NCBI GenBank assembly: GCA_017548365.1
Contig: JAFZAC010000044.1
Coordinates: forward strand, 1-64,000
Origin: Muribaculaceae bacterium
GTDB lineage: Bacteria; Bacteroidota; Bacteroidia; Bacteroidales; Muribaculaceae
Reading direction: 5' to 3'
DNA length: 64,000 bases
Part shown: in pieces, positions 43,893 to 52,287 of the stretch
Layout: every line of letters starts with the position of its first letter
How positions within the stretch are numbered: the first letter of the stretch is position 1
Notes under the pieces: generated by a model
Databases searched by the model: none
The model's input: only the letters and a program-made list of their open reading frames with translations
Told to the model about the DNA's origin: nothing
Position numbers and translations under genes: made by a program

Positions 43893-44438
43893 ATGAACCG
43901 CTGGAAAACCCTCAAGAGCGAATACCTAATCCGCCGCCCATGGCTCACAGCAAGACGCGACGCTGTGCAGCTGCCAAACGGCGAAATCAACGATGAATTC
44001 TACGTACTCGAATATCCTGATTGGATTAACGTCATCGCCATCACACCCAATGGAGACTTTGTTTTTGTGCGACAGTACCGCTATGCACTCGACCTTGACT
44101 CGGTAGAGCTGTGCGCTGGCGTGATAGAGCCAGGCGAGACTCCCGAGGAAGGGGCACGACGCGAACTCCTTGAAGAAACAGGTTTCGGCGGCGGCACATG
44201 GCAAGAAATCATGACAATAGGCCAAAACCCGAGTACTTGCAACAACTGGACTCATTGCTTCCTCGCAACAGGTGTCGAAAAACTGCAAAACCAGCAACTT
44301 GACCGAACCGAAGATATTGAAGTAGTACTGCTCTCACGCGACGAGGTTCGGCAAATGCTTAATTCCGGCCAGCTCAAGCAAGCTCTCATGCTTGCACCAC
44401 TATGGCGATATTTCGCCACATCAACAACAAACGAATAA
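43893..44438 (+). CDS. Nudix hydrolase (ADP-ribose pyrophosphatase-like)
   Basis: About 181 residues from the ATG at 43893 (MNRWKTLKSEYLIRRPWLTA); a longer frame would begin inside the terminator. The Nudix box GVIEPGETPEEGARRELLEE is complete, with the Arg-Glu-x2-Glu-Glu core binding Mg. VFVRQYRYALD and the strand ELCAG fit the ADP-ribose/NDP-sugar pyrophosphatase group. First host gene after the attachment site; 30 bases before the FNT gene. Confidence 0.8.
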   Translation: MNRWKTLKSEYLIRRPWLTARRDAVQLPNGEINDEFYVLEYPDWINVIAITPNGDFVFVRQYRYALDLDSVELCAGVIEPGETPEEGARRELLEETGFGGGTWQEIMTIGQNPSTCNNWTHCFLATGVEKLQNQQLDRTEDIEVVLLSRDEVRQMLNSGQLKQALMLAPLWRYFATSTTNE

Positions 44439-44468
44439 CAATATCAAAAAGCTCAGAAATAACAAATC

Positions 44469-45071
44469 ATGCGAAAAACAATCATCGACTCAATTCTTGC
44501 AGGTATCTGCATATCACTTGGCGGAGTGGCATTCCTCAAAGTGGGAGGCATAGTAGGCGCCGTACTATTCTCTTTCGGTCTTATAACAGTTGTGTGCTAC
44601 AAGATGAAGCTATACACCGGTGTGAGCGGATTCGTTGAGACCAAACGAGACTGGATTGAACTGCCGGTTATCATCCTAGGCAACATAGTGGGATGTGCAC
44701 TTGTGGCACTTGCCATCAATACTGCCCTACCCGACCTTGCCACTACATCGCAAACCATCGTCGATGGCAGATTAGAAAAAGGATTCTGGAACGTAGTGAT
44801 TCTAGCTATCTTCTGCGGCTTTATCATGACAACTGTTGTCAACTTCGCACGTCAGAAGATGTGGCTGCCACTACTCTTCGGTATACCCTTGTTCATTATG
44901 TGCGGCTTTGTGCACAGCATCGCTGATGCTTTTTACTATTCCCTTGCACTGGGATTTGAAGGATGGACTGGACAAGCCATTCTCGTCTACCTGGCCTCTA
45001 TCATCGGCAACTTCATTGGCTGCAACCTCTACCGCACGCTGCAACTCGCCGCGCCTAAAGGGAAAGAATAA
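44469..45071 (+). CDS. formate/nitrite transporter (FNT) family protein
   Basis: A 200-residue membrane protein with about six segments. SILAGICISLGGVAFLKVGG and VGAVLFSFGLITVV are the typical first segments of FNT channels, and CKMKLYTGVSG-like sequence follows with NIVGC. It probably moves formate or nitrite; fermentative Bacteroidales export formate. Shorter than the usual 250-280 residues. The ATG follows the Nudix stop by 30 bases, and a strong terminator lies at 45095. Confidence 0.75.
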   Translation: MRKTIIDSILAGICISLGGVAFLKVGGIVGAVLFSFGLITVVCYKMKLYTGVSGFVETKRDWIELPVIILGNIVGCALVALAINTALPDLATTSQTIVDGRLEKGFWNVVILAIFCGFIMTTVVNFARQKMWLPLLFGIPLFIMCGFVHSIADAFYYSLALGFEGWTGQAILVYLASIIGNFIGCNLYRTLQLAAPKGKE

Positions 45072-45094
45072 TCTCTAACCTATCATAATAAACA

Positions 45095-45132
45095 ACACGA
45101 AACGCACCCAGATGGATGCGTTTCGTGTTTTA
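45095..45132. terminator. bidirectional terminator between FNT and oxidoreductase genes
   Basis: ACACGAAACGCA (45095-45106) pairs with TGCGTTTCGTGT (45117-45128), followed by TTTTA on the plus strand. It separates two converging transcripts. Confidence 0.8.
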
Positions 45133-45167
45133 TTAATGCCGACGAGGCAGGGCTCGTCGCCTTGAGG

Positions 45168-45707
45168 TTACTCGTTGATGAGAGTGGCGCCTTTCTTTAG
45201 GGCTTCCTCGTTCATTGGGATGAGGTGCCAGTGGCGCTCGGGAAGGGTTTTCTTCAAGCCCTTGAGCACGTTCTCGATGGTAACAACGGGTTTAACCTTG
45301 AGGTAAGCACCAAGGACAATCATATTGAACGCCTTGCTGTTGTTGATCTCGATGGTAGCCTCGGTAGCCTCGATGCGATAAATCTTGATATCTGTACGGG
45401 TTGGAGGAGTGTTGATGCCATAGCTGTCGTAGATGAGCACGCCGCCAGGTTTCACCATCTTCTCAAACTTGTCAAGCGACTGCTGGTTGAGCACCACTGC
45501 AGTGTCGTACATATTGAGGATAGGCGAGCTGATGCGCTCGTCGCTGACGATTACGGTAACGTTGGCAGTACCACCACGCTGCTCGGGTCCATAGGATGGC
45601 ATCCAAGTGACTTCCTTGTCTTCCATCAATCCAGAGTAAGCGAGAATCTTACCCATTGAGAGGACACCCTGTCCTCCAAAGCCTGCTATTACTATTTCTT
45701 CTTTCAT
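45168..45707 (-). CDS. 2-oxoacid:ferredoxin oxidoreductase, gamma subunit
   Basis: A 179-residue protein with IAGFGGQGVLSMGKILAYSG at the start and YGPEQRGGTANVTVIVSDER, the signature of gamma subunits of 2-oxoacid:ferredoxin oxidoreductases. The complex oxidatively decarboxylates branched-chain or other 2-oxoacids to acyl-CoA with ferredoxin reduction, and can run in reverse. Last gene of the four-gene operon; two bases separate it from the beta subunit gene. Confidence 0.85.
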   Translation of the reverse strand: MKEEIVIAGFGGQGVLSMGKILAYSGLMEDKEVTWMPSYGPEQRGGTANVTVIVSDERISSPILNMYDTAVVLNQQSLDKFEKMVKPGGVLIYDSYGINTPPTRTDIKIYRIEATEATIEINNSKAFNMIVLGAYLKVKPVVTIENVLKGLKKTLPERHWHLIPMNEEALKKGATLINE

Positions 45708-45709
45708 GA

Positions 45710-46474
45710 TTATTCATTATTTTTTAAATCACCCAATGGGTACTTAGCAAACATGTTCTCTTGTAGCCACTCGTTGGCTTTCACTGGAGTGAGTTTCCAA
45801 CCAGTGTTGCAGGTGCTGACAACCTCAACAACCGAGCATCCCTTGCCGTCCATACTGTTCTGGAAGGCTTTCTTGAGAGCGGCTTTGGTCTTACGCACTG
45901 CAGCGGGGCTGTAAACAGTTTGACGGGTAACGTAGCAAGTACCGTCGAGCTGTGCCAGCAGGTTGCTGATAGCCAGAGGATATCCGTTAAGGTCAGCACG
46001 GCGTCCGTAAGGGCAAGTAGCTGTCTTTTGACCAAGGAGAGTGGTAGGCGCCATCTGTCCACCAGTCATACCATAGATGGCATTGTTGATGAAGATGATA
46101 GTGATGTTCTCGCCACGGTTGGCAGCGTGGATAGTCTCGGCAGTACCAATTGCAGAGAGGTCACCGTCGCCCTGATAGGTGAAGACGAGTTTGTCGGGCA
46201 TGAGTCGCTTGGTAGCTGTAGCCATAGCTGGAGCGCGTCCGTGAGCGGCCTCAAGCCAGTCTATATCGATGTAGTTGTAGGCGAAAACAGCGCAACCTAC
46301 TGGTGAAACGCCGATAGCCTTTTCTTGCAGTCCCATTTCTTCGATTACCTCGGCAACGAGTTTGTGCACAACACCATGGCTACAGCCAGGGCAGTAGTGC
46401 ATGTGAGCGTCGTTGAGAAGGCTCGGTTTCTTATAAACCCTGTTTTCGGGGCGGATTATATCGTTAAGTTCCAT
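45710..46474 (-). CDS. 2-oxoacid:ferredoxin oxidoreductase, beta (TPP) subunit
   Basis: A 254-residue thiamine-diphosphate subunit. The Cys-containing start HYCPGCSHGVVHKLVAEV, then IGVSPVGCAVF, and the TPP motif GDGDLSAIG followed by INNAIYGMTGGQMAPTT. It carries out decarboxylation of the 2-oxoacid. Located between the alpha and gamma genes in one minus-strand operon. Confidence 0.85.
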   Translation of the reverse strand: MELNDIIRPENRVYKKPSLLNDAHMHYCPGCSHGVVHKLVAEVIEEMGLQEKAIGVSPVGCAVFAYNYIDIDWLEAAHGRAPAMATATKRLMPDKLVFTYQGDGDLSAIGTAETIHAANRGENITIIFINNAIYGMTGGQMAPTTLLGQKTATCPYGRRADLNGYPLAISNLLAQLDGTCYVTRQTVYSPAAVRKTKAALKKAFQNSMDGKGCSVVEVVSTCNTGWKLTPVKANEWLQENMFAKYPLGDLKNNE

Positions 46475-46501
46475 AATGGTCTTGTAATGATTAAATGTTG
46501 A

Positions 46502-47593
46502 TTATCCTAATTTGTTAACCAGTTTCTCTTTGAGAGCGTTGAGAATCTCATCGGGAGCGGGCACATTACCACCCAAGCGGTAGAAGATGTCGACTGGATA
46601 GTTGCAGTCGGTAGCGAGCTTGATATCCTCAATGAGCTGACCAGCGCTGAGCTCTACGCTGAGGATGCCCTTAACACCCTCGGCAGCCTTGCGGATAGCG
46701 TCAACTGGGAAAGGCCACAGAGTGATTGGGCGTGCGATACCCACCTTGATGCCTTCTTCGGCAGCGAGCTCCATAGCCTTCTGGCTGATGCGTGCCATAC
46801 TACCAAAAGCAACGATGAGGTAGTCGCAGTCGTCGGTGTTGATTAACTCGCAGCGTTGCTCGTTCTTCTCGATTTCGCGGTAAGTAGCTTGGAAGCGATG
46901 GTTGTTCTCCTCCATTTTGTCGTCGTCGAGCTCGAGCGAGGTGATGATGTTCTTGGGACGCATACCCTTGCGGCCGTTAACAGCCCATGGGCAGTTCTCG
47001 CGAATCCATTCCTCGGTGTGGCGTGGACGTTGCTCGGGGAGCACCACTTTCTCCATCATCTGACCGATAACGCCATCGGCAAGAATCATAGATACTGCAC
47101 GATACTTGAAAGCCAAGTCCCAGCCAAGAGCTACGAAATCAACCATTTCCTGTACCGAAGCGGGAGCGAGGGTAATCAAGCGGTAGTCGCCATGGCCACC
47201 ACCCTTAACTGCCTGGAAGTAGTCGGCCTGCGATGGGTGGATAGTACCCAAACCAGGTCCGCCACGCATCACGTTAATCACCAATGCGGGAACCTCGCTA
47301 GCTGCCATGTAGCTCATACCTTCCTGCATGAGGCTAAAGCCTGGGCTGGAAGTAGAAGTGAGCACAGTCTTGCCGCATGAAGCGCCAGCATACACCATGT
47401 TGATAGCAGCCACTTCACTCTCGGCTTGGAGCACGACCATACCGGTAGTCTCCCAAGGCATTTCTTCTTCAAGTTTCTCGAGAACCTCGGACTGCGGGGT
47501 AATAGGATAACCAAAATAACCGTCGGCACCATAGCGAATAGCAGCGACAGCGAGAGCCTCATTACCCTTCATTAATGTTACTTTATCGTTCAT
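46502..47593 (-). CDS. vorB: 2-oxoacid:ferredoxin oxidoreductase, alpha subunit (VorB type)
   Basis: A 363-residue protein starting MNDKVTLMKGNEALAVAAIR, then GYPITPQSEVLEKLEEEMPW and VLTSTSSPGFSLMQEGMSYM, characteristic of the VorB/KorA alpha subunit. It binds the 2-oxoacid and pyrophosphate face. Isovalerate- or 2-oxoglutarate-type specificity cannot be told from sequence alone. It follows the ferredoxin-like subunit gene after 39 bases. Confidence 0.85.
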   Translation of the reverse strand: MNDKVTLMKGNEALAVAAIRYGADGYFGYPITPQSEVLEKLEEEMPWETTGMVVLQAESEVAAINMVYAGASCGKTVLTSTSSPGFSLMQEGMSYMAASEVPALVINVMRGGPGLGTIHPSQADYFQAVKGGGHGDYRLITLAPASVQEMVDFVALGWDLAFKYRAVSMILADGVIGQMMEKVVLPEQRPRHTEEWIRENCPWAVNGRKGMRPKNIITSLELDDDKMEENNHRFQATYREIEKNEQRCELINTDDCDYLIVAFGSMARISQKAMELAAEEGIKVGIARPITLWPFPVDAIRKAAEGVKGILSVELSAGQLIEDIKLATDCNYPVDIFYRLGGNVPAPDEILNALKEKLVNKLG

Positions 47594-47632
47594 CGTTTCT
47601 ACGGTTTTGTTTTTTAAAGATTGATTACTTGT

Positions 47633-47863
47633 TTACTTCTCTACAACACGATATACCTCGATGCAAGCGTCGGGGCACACGAGCGCGCAGCTCGAGCATC
47701 CAATGCACTTGTCGGGATTTGCCATATAGGCATAATGGTAACCTCGGTTGTTTACTTCATTCTTCTTTAGGTCAAGCACATCCTGCGGGCAGGCCACAAC
47801 ACACAGGTTGCATCCCTTGCAGCGCTCGGTGTTGACCGTTACTGCTCCATTAATTTTTGCCAT
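47633..47863 (-). CDS. ferredoxin-type 4Fe-4S subunit of the oxidoreductase
   Basis: A 76-residue protein with two 4Fe-4S motifs, CKGCNLCVVACP (about 15-26) and CIGCSSCALVCP. It passes electrons from the TPP subunit to ferredoxin. First gene of the operon, with a likely promoter at 47894-47901. Confidence 0.85.
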   Translation of the reverse strand: MAKINGAVTVNTERCKGCNLCVVACPQDVLDLKKNEVNNRGYHYAYMANPDKCIGCSSCALVCPDACIEVYRVVEK

Positions 47864-47893
47864 AATATTTTAAAGTGTTTTAGTTAAGTCTCG

Positions 47894-47901
47894 CAAAGAT
47901 A
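47894..47901 (-). promoter_or_regulatory. promoter -7 box of the oxidoreductase operon
   Basis: TATCTTTG on the minus strand, 30 bases before the ATG at 47863, matches TAnnTTTG. Confidence 0.5.
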
Positions 47902-48078
47902 CAAAACTTCTTACAATTTATCACTATAATTAGCAAAGAATTTTTCAACAACCCTTCACATCACGTCTCCTGCCATATCAAACAACAAATAACAACCTAT
48001 AAACAACGGGAACAACTTAATTCAATGCAGAATACAAAATGCATAATGCATAATTGCATTAGACATAGACATCAACAA

Positions 48079-48126
48079 TTTCAAAAAGCTGCGAATTGAG
48101 TAGGTCAAAAAGCCGGCTTGCGCCGG
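48079..48126 (+). repeat. interspersed palindromic repeat, copy 1
   Basis: TTTCAAAAAGCTGC (48079-48092), a 20-nt spacer, then CCGGCTTGCGCCGG (48113-48126), a near-perfect palindrome. Copy 2 is at 48945-48991. Confidence 0.65.
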
Positions 48127-48848
48127 AAGTTTTCCTTGAGGCTGGAGGAGCGCTTCGTTTAAAATCATATAAAACTTGATTTTAAAATTACACATACACC
48201 TTAAACAATGCTGAATGTTGAATGCAAAATGCTGAATGCCTAATGAACGCCGCGGTTGGACAAATTAGGCTGCGCCTTGTCAAAGACCATGCAAACATGG
48301 CTTTGAGCTCGGCTTGCACTAATTTTGCGGCGCAATGCTTTAACAGCGCCAGAGCTCTTGTGCAAGACTGACGCTTGCAATACATGAACACCAACGAGGC
48401 TTTTTCGCAAGGCAATGCCTTGCGACCTTCTGACTGCTTGTGCTTGCGGTGGGACAAATTTGAAAAAAATTTTTAAGACTATACCCAAATCGAATTATAA
48501 ATTGTAAGTAGCGTGATGTGGCTGAAAGAAAAAATGGGACACTTTGTAAAAAAAAAAAAAATTCGGATTCACAATCGTTAATCACTGTGTGAGTATTTTA
48601 TTAAAAAAGAAAGGTAAAACATATTATTTTGGTTACGATTCGATGGTTGATGGAACAAAGGTATCAAGTTATAAGTTGAAAGCAACATTTTAGTTCAGAG
48701 TTCACAGTTGCAGTTGACTCGGATGCATCACTTGACTCACTTGCATCACTTGGGACAAAATGAAAAAAAATTTTTTATTGTGGTGGTGGCAGTATGTCAA
48801 TGAACTCGTGTGCACAAATGTAATAGATGGTAGTGTTTCGATACAATA

Positions 48849-48882
48849 TTAAAAAGCACCGCTTGACTTCTCAAGCAGTGCT
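48849..48882 (-). terminator. terminator of the 49177-50055 gene
   Basis: AGCACCGCTTGA (48855-48866) pairs with TCAAGCAGTGCT (48871-48882) with one mismatch, followed on the minus strand by TTTTTAATATTG. Confidence 0.65.
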
Positions 48883-48944
48883 TATATAGAATAAAGATTT
48901 CTTGATTGAAATCATTTATATTTTGGAAAGGAACAAGATTTTAC

Positions 48945-48991
48945 TTTCAAAAAGCTGCATCTACCGATGTCGAAAAGCTGGCTTACGCCAG
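48945..48991 (+). repeat. interspersed palindromic repeat, copy 2
   Basis: TTTCAAAAAGCTGC (48945-48958), a 19-nt spacer, then CTGGCTTACGCCAG (48978-48991). Same layout as copy 1, with compensating changes that keep the stem. Confidence 0.65.
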
Positions 48992-49024
48992 ATTATTTTT
49001 TCTTCGTAAGTCTCTTGAGAAAAA

Positions 49025-49162
49025 TTCTACGGAGTCTTTCAGCATCAATGGGCTGCGTCTCAGCATAAATCAAGCAAGCTTGATGTTCTGCATTCGACTT
49101 GCACCATTGGTTTTGGAGTGATGGAGTATTTTCAACTCCTTAACTCCTCAAACTCCGTAGAA
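49025..49162. repeat. inverted repeat bounding a 138-bp segment
   Basis: TTCTACGGAGT (49025-49035) is repeated inverted as ACTCCGTAGAA (49152-49162). The segment between has no frame; it may be a small degenerate mobile element. Confidence 0.5.
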
Positions 49163-49176
49163 AAAAACAGTGTTGG

Positions 49177-50055
49177 TTATTTGATTACCTTCTCGCTTGA
49201 GCTTGTGCCGTCGGTGTAGGTTGTGATCTTGAGGTTCACGCCTTGCTGAGGCTCGGCACTCTCCACGCCAGCGAGATTATAGTAGCGCACACTAACTGCC
49301 TGCTTGTCGCCACCTATGGTGGTGATGGCATCGGGCTGCTTCAATTCTTGTACTTCATCATATTTACAACCCATGTAAACCAATTCTCCGTTCTCATAAA
49401 CTGCCGATAGTCCCGACATTGAGTTTATTCCTGTAATATAAGTTCTGTAGGGTACAAGTAAGTCACCAAATCCACAGTCAACACCAATGCCTTCGATTGT
49501 CTTAAAACTATACTCAGGATTATTAGGCGCGCCTGAAGCTATTATTTGATAGCCCTTTCTAATGGTTTGTCCTATTTCCACCTCAAATTCTTGGTATGTA
49601 TCGGCGATACTAGACTCAGATATAGGATAATTGATCTCGGCATATTCTGCATCATCAGGCAAGAACATTGGCTTGTTGAAGTCGTATAATGTTTCGGGGA
49701 TATCCCACCAAAAAAAATCATTAATGCTTTCACCGTGAACATCATTTTCAATGGCTGTAACCACTTTACCCTCCTCTCTGACATAGGCTGCAAGATATGG
49801 TTCTTTGGCATTTCCCTGCTGGTCATAGTAGGTGCGATAGATGTTATGATATAACAATCCATCAATAATTGTCGTGCCATTGAATTCAAGAGTGTAAAGT
49901 TGTATACGTTCATATCCTGGCTCGGGCCAAGCATGGTAATAACCTACATATTCCCAAACAACACCCTCACGAACGAGGGGAACGTATTCATTCTCAACTG
50001 CGCTGGCGCTGGCCATCATCATCAGGCCCAGCAAGGTAAAAATAATCTTTTTCAT
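49177..50055 (-). CDS. secreted protein, paralogue of 21167-22039
   Basis: A 292-residue exported protein with signal peptide MKKIIFTLLGLMMMASASAV, then NEYVPLVREGVVWEYVGYYH. The central EGIGVDCGFGDLLVPYRTYI and tail SVRYYNLAGVESAEPQQGVN match the 21167-22039 protein closely. Function unknown; probably a cell-surface or secreted protein. It is divergent from a TPR-membrane regulator, repeating the arrangement seen at 21-28 kb. Confidence 0.65.
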   Translation of the reverse strand: MKKIIFTLLGLMMMASASAVENEYVPLVREGVVWEYVGYYHAWPEPGYERIQLYTLEFNGTTIIDGLLYHNIYRTYYDQQGNAKEPYLAAYVREEGKVVTAIENDVHGESINDFFWWDIPETLYDFNKPMFLPDDAEYAEINYPISESSIADTYQEFEVEIGQTIRKGYQIIASGAPNNPEYSFKTIEGIGVDCGFGDLLVPYRTYITGINSMSGLSAVYENGELVYMGCKYDEVQELKQPDAITTIGGDKQAVSVRYYNLAGVESAEPQQGVNLKITTYTDGTSSSEKVIK

Positions 50056-50491
50056 AGCTGTATATTTTTATGTGTTGAACTTAATTTTATTAGGCTGTCG
50101 CAAAGTTATAAACATTTTTTTAAATTACCCCCCCCATTTGTTAAATTGCGTTAAAACAAGTGGCATTGTCGGTATTTTGGGCTCAAAAATCCTGTTTATT
50201 TGACTCAATTTGAACCAATTTTAGGAACGACAATTGTCATTAATAAAACAAACATAAAGAATTATTGTCGGTAATTGTCGTCGAACTAATTTTCTGGTTG
50301 CAAAGTTACAAAACCTAAATGTTAAACTCGGCAAAAAAGTGCTTCATTCGTAGTTCATTTCACGATTTTCAAGTAGTTGATTTTCAGTGATGTGAAAAAA
50401 TAAAAGTTCATTTGGGGTTCATCGGGCTTTTCAACTGTTAAAATTCTCGGTTTTTTGCAGTAATTTTGTCCTCAACAAAACGCAAAACAAC
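50056..50491. promoter_or_regulatory. divergent promoter region with C8 tract
   Basis: 436 bases between divergent genes. CAAAGTTA (50101-50108) and (50301-50308) are minus-strand TAnnTTTG boxes; TAATTTTG (50461-50468) is a plus-strand box. AAATTA-C8-ATTTG lies at 50122-50139, as upstream of the paralogous regulator. ATTGTCGG/GACAATTGTC-like words recur at 50165-50287 and may be regulator sites. Confidence 0.5.
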
Positions 50492-52192
50492 ATGAAAATG
50501 AACTTTACTTTTTCAAAAATTGTGTGTGCGCTGGCACTGCTTGCAATGGTGTTTTCTTCTTGCGGACGCAGCGGTTACAACAGCAAGCTGGTGCAAGTGG
50601 ACTCGTTGCTTAGCGCCACGCAATATGAACAAGCCGACTCGCTGCTCAAGCAATGCGACCCAAGCAACTATAGCACTCGAGACCGAGCCTATCATGCCCT
50701 GCTAAGGACCCAATGTGACTACAAGAACTATATTGTTGCGACAACCGACAGCGCCATCAATTTTGCAGTTGATTATTTCGAGACGTCGGATGACAAAGAG
50801 AAATATACCCGATCGCTCATCTATCAAGGTTGCGCAAACGAGGAGCTTGGCAACCTTGAAAAAGCAGTCGAATGTTATCATAAAGCAGAAAGATACACTA
50901 CTAACAAAAAAGACCTGGCATACACTAAACTCCGTTTAGGATATCTTTATCAATCACAAATAGTGGGAGCCGACTCAATAGCCTTGCAAAAATTTTTGGA
51001 GTCTTATGACTTGTATCATAATCTTAATGATAAACACTATATGCTTTTGAGTTTAGGCGAAATAGGGATATTATATAGAGATCGAAAACTCAAGAATGAC
51101 AGTGCGATATATTACATCAATGAAGCTATTTCATTAGCAGATTCCTTGCAGGACTCTTATTTAGAATTCGTTAATTACAATAGCAGAGCTGAATACTATT
51201 GCCACATCAAAAAAGACTACCAAAAATCTAAGGCAGATGCATTATGTGCAATCAATAAAGGAGGCGACGAGATAGATCACCCGAGAGCACACTTTTGTTT
51301 GTCATTATCGTATTTAAAACTAGGTTCTTTGGACTCTTGTTTATATTATATTCAAAATGCGCCTAGTATGGTATCATCCGCCGACAGTGTAGCTTATTAT
51401 GGTTTATTATCTGAAATTGATAGACAGAACCAAGATGTTAATGGGGCATTGAAAAACCATGATATTGCAGAGAATATAGCTGATTCAATTCTTATTCATA
51501 GCCTTAATCATCGGCTGCTGGCAGTAGAGAAGAGATACGACACTCAGCAGGCTGAGTTGGAGAATGCGAAGTTGAGCTTGGAGTTGCGCAACACGTTACT
51601 CACTCTTGCCGCCATTGTGATTGGTGCGCTCGCACTGCTGTTGCTCGTGCTCAGGTATCGGCATCGCCTGCGTGAGAAGGAAAATGAGTATGAACTGCTG
51701 AAAGCCGACCTCAACACATCGCTAGTAAGTCTTGAAAACATGAAATCGACTGTTGCCCAACTTGAAAGCGGACACGACAACAGCAATAACACCGAACTGA
51801 AAAATATCCTCGAGGAGCAGATTGGTGCTGTGCACCAGTTGATGAAATGGTCCTACGAACTTGACAGCGACACCTTTGTTAAGAAGTTCAACAGCCTAAT
51901 GACCATGCCGAGTGGCAAAGAGCAAGAATCGTTCTGGAACAATCTGCACACTATCACCAATGAGCTGCACGACAATGTGCTCACAAGAGCGCAAGAGGCT
52001 GCAGGAGGCACACTGCGTGATGACGAGATAAACTATCTAGCACTCTACTGCTGCGGATTCTCACGAAGCGTGATAATGACGTGCATGCACTACAAGAGCC
52101 TGGGGACCGTGAGCAACAAGAAGATCCAAATTGCGCAGAAACTCAACGTGCCGAACCTCGATGAGTTCCTGCACCAAAACAAACAACAGTAA
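50492..52192 (+). CDS. TPR lipoprotein-type membrane regulator, paralogue of 26795-28675
   Basis: A 566-residue protein: signal and lipobox-like LAMVFSSC (about 17-24), TPR repeats (about 30-330, with YTRSLIYQGCANEELGNLEK matching the paralogue), a membrane segment LLTLAAIVIGALALLLLVLR (near 370), a shorter coiled coil than its paralogue, and the C-terminal block with GGTLRDDEINYLALYCCGFS and NKKIQIAQKLNVPNLDEFL. Probably a periplasmic sensor that controls the divergent secreted-protein gene. Higher GC than the paralogue, suggesting the two copies have different histories. Confidence 0.65.
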   Translation: MKMNFTFSKIVCALALLAMVFSSCGRSGYNSKLVQVDSLLSATQYEQADSLLKQCDPSNYSTRDRAYHALLRTQCDYKNYIVATTDSAINFAVDYFETSDDKEKYTRSLIYQGCANEELGNLEKAVECYHKAERYTTNKKDLAYTKLRLGYLYQSQIVGADSIALQKFLESYDLYHNLNDKHYMLLSLGEIGILYRDRKLKNDSAIYYINEAISLADSLQDSYLEFVNYNSRAEYYCHIKKDYQKSKADALCAINKGGDEIDHPRAHFCLSLSYLKLGSLDSCLYYIQNAPSMVSSADSVAYYGLLSEIDRQNQDVNGALKNHDIAENIADSILIHSLNHRLLAVEKRYDTQQAELENAKLSLELRNTLLTLAAIVIGALALLLLVLRYRHRLREKENEYELLKADLNTSLVSLENMKSTVAQLESGHDNSNNTELKNILEEQIGAVHQLMKWSYELDSDTFVKKFNSLMTMPSGKEQESFWNNLHTITNELHDNVLTRAQEAAGGTLRDDEINYLALYCCGFSRSVIMTCMHYKSLGTVSNKKIQIAQKLNVPNLDEFLHQNKQQ

Positions 52193-52210
52193 CAACACAT
52201 TTTGGCTCAC

Positions 52211-52260
52211 TGTCGGACGTTGTCGGACAAAGTCAGACTGAGTCGGACAGAGTCGGACAA
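52211..52260 (+). repeat. five copies of a 10-bp tandem repeat
   Basis: Five imperfect 10-bp units of the AGTCGGACAA type follow the TPR gene. Could be a recombination-prone spacer or a protein-binding array; function unknown. Confidence 0.75.
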
Positions 52261-52287
52261 AGCTGGAAAAAGATATAGCTAGTTCTT

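Larger units (their letters stand above)
47864..49176. other. 1.3 kb intergenic region full of degenerate repeats, no gene
   Basis: No credible gene. Short AATGCAAAATGCATAATG-type words recur at 48024-48055 and 48208-48246. GGGACAAA-type words with A/T runs occur near 48451 and 48750. A motif GCTTGCACTAATTTTGCGG (48312-48330) resembles 5616-5633. Two palindromic repeat units, a terminator and an inverted repeat are listed separately. Confidence 0.6.

Noticed and set aside
48188..48585. Overlapping minus-strand frames of 80-90 codons
   Set aside because: They lie in degenerate repeat DNA, lack ribosome sites and have unlike-protein composition.
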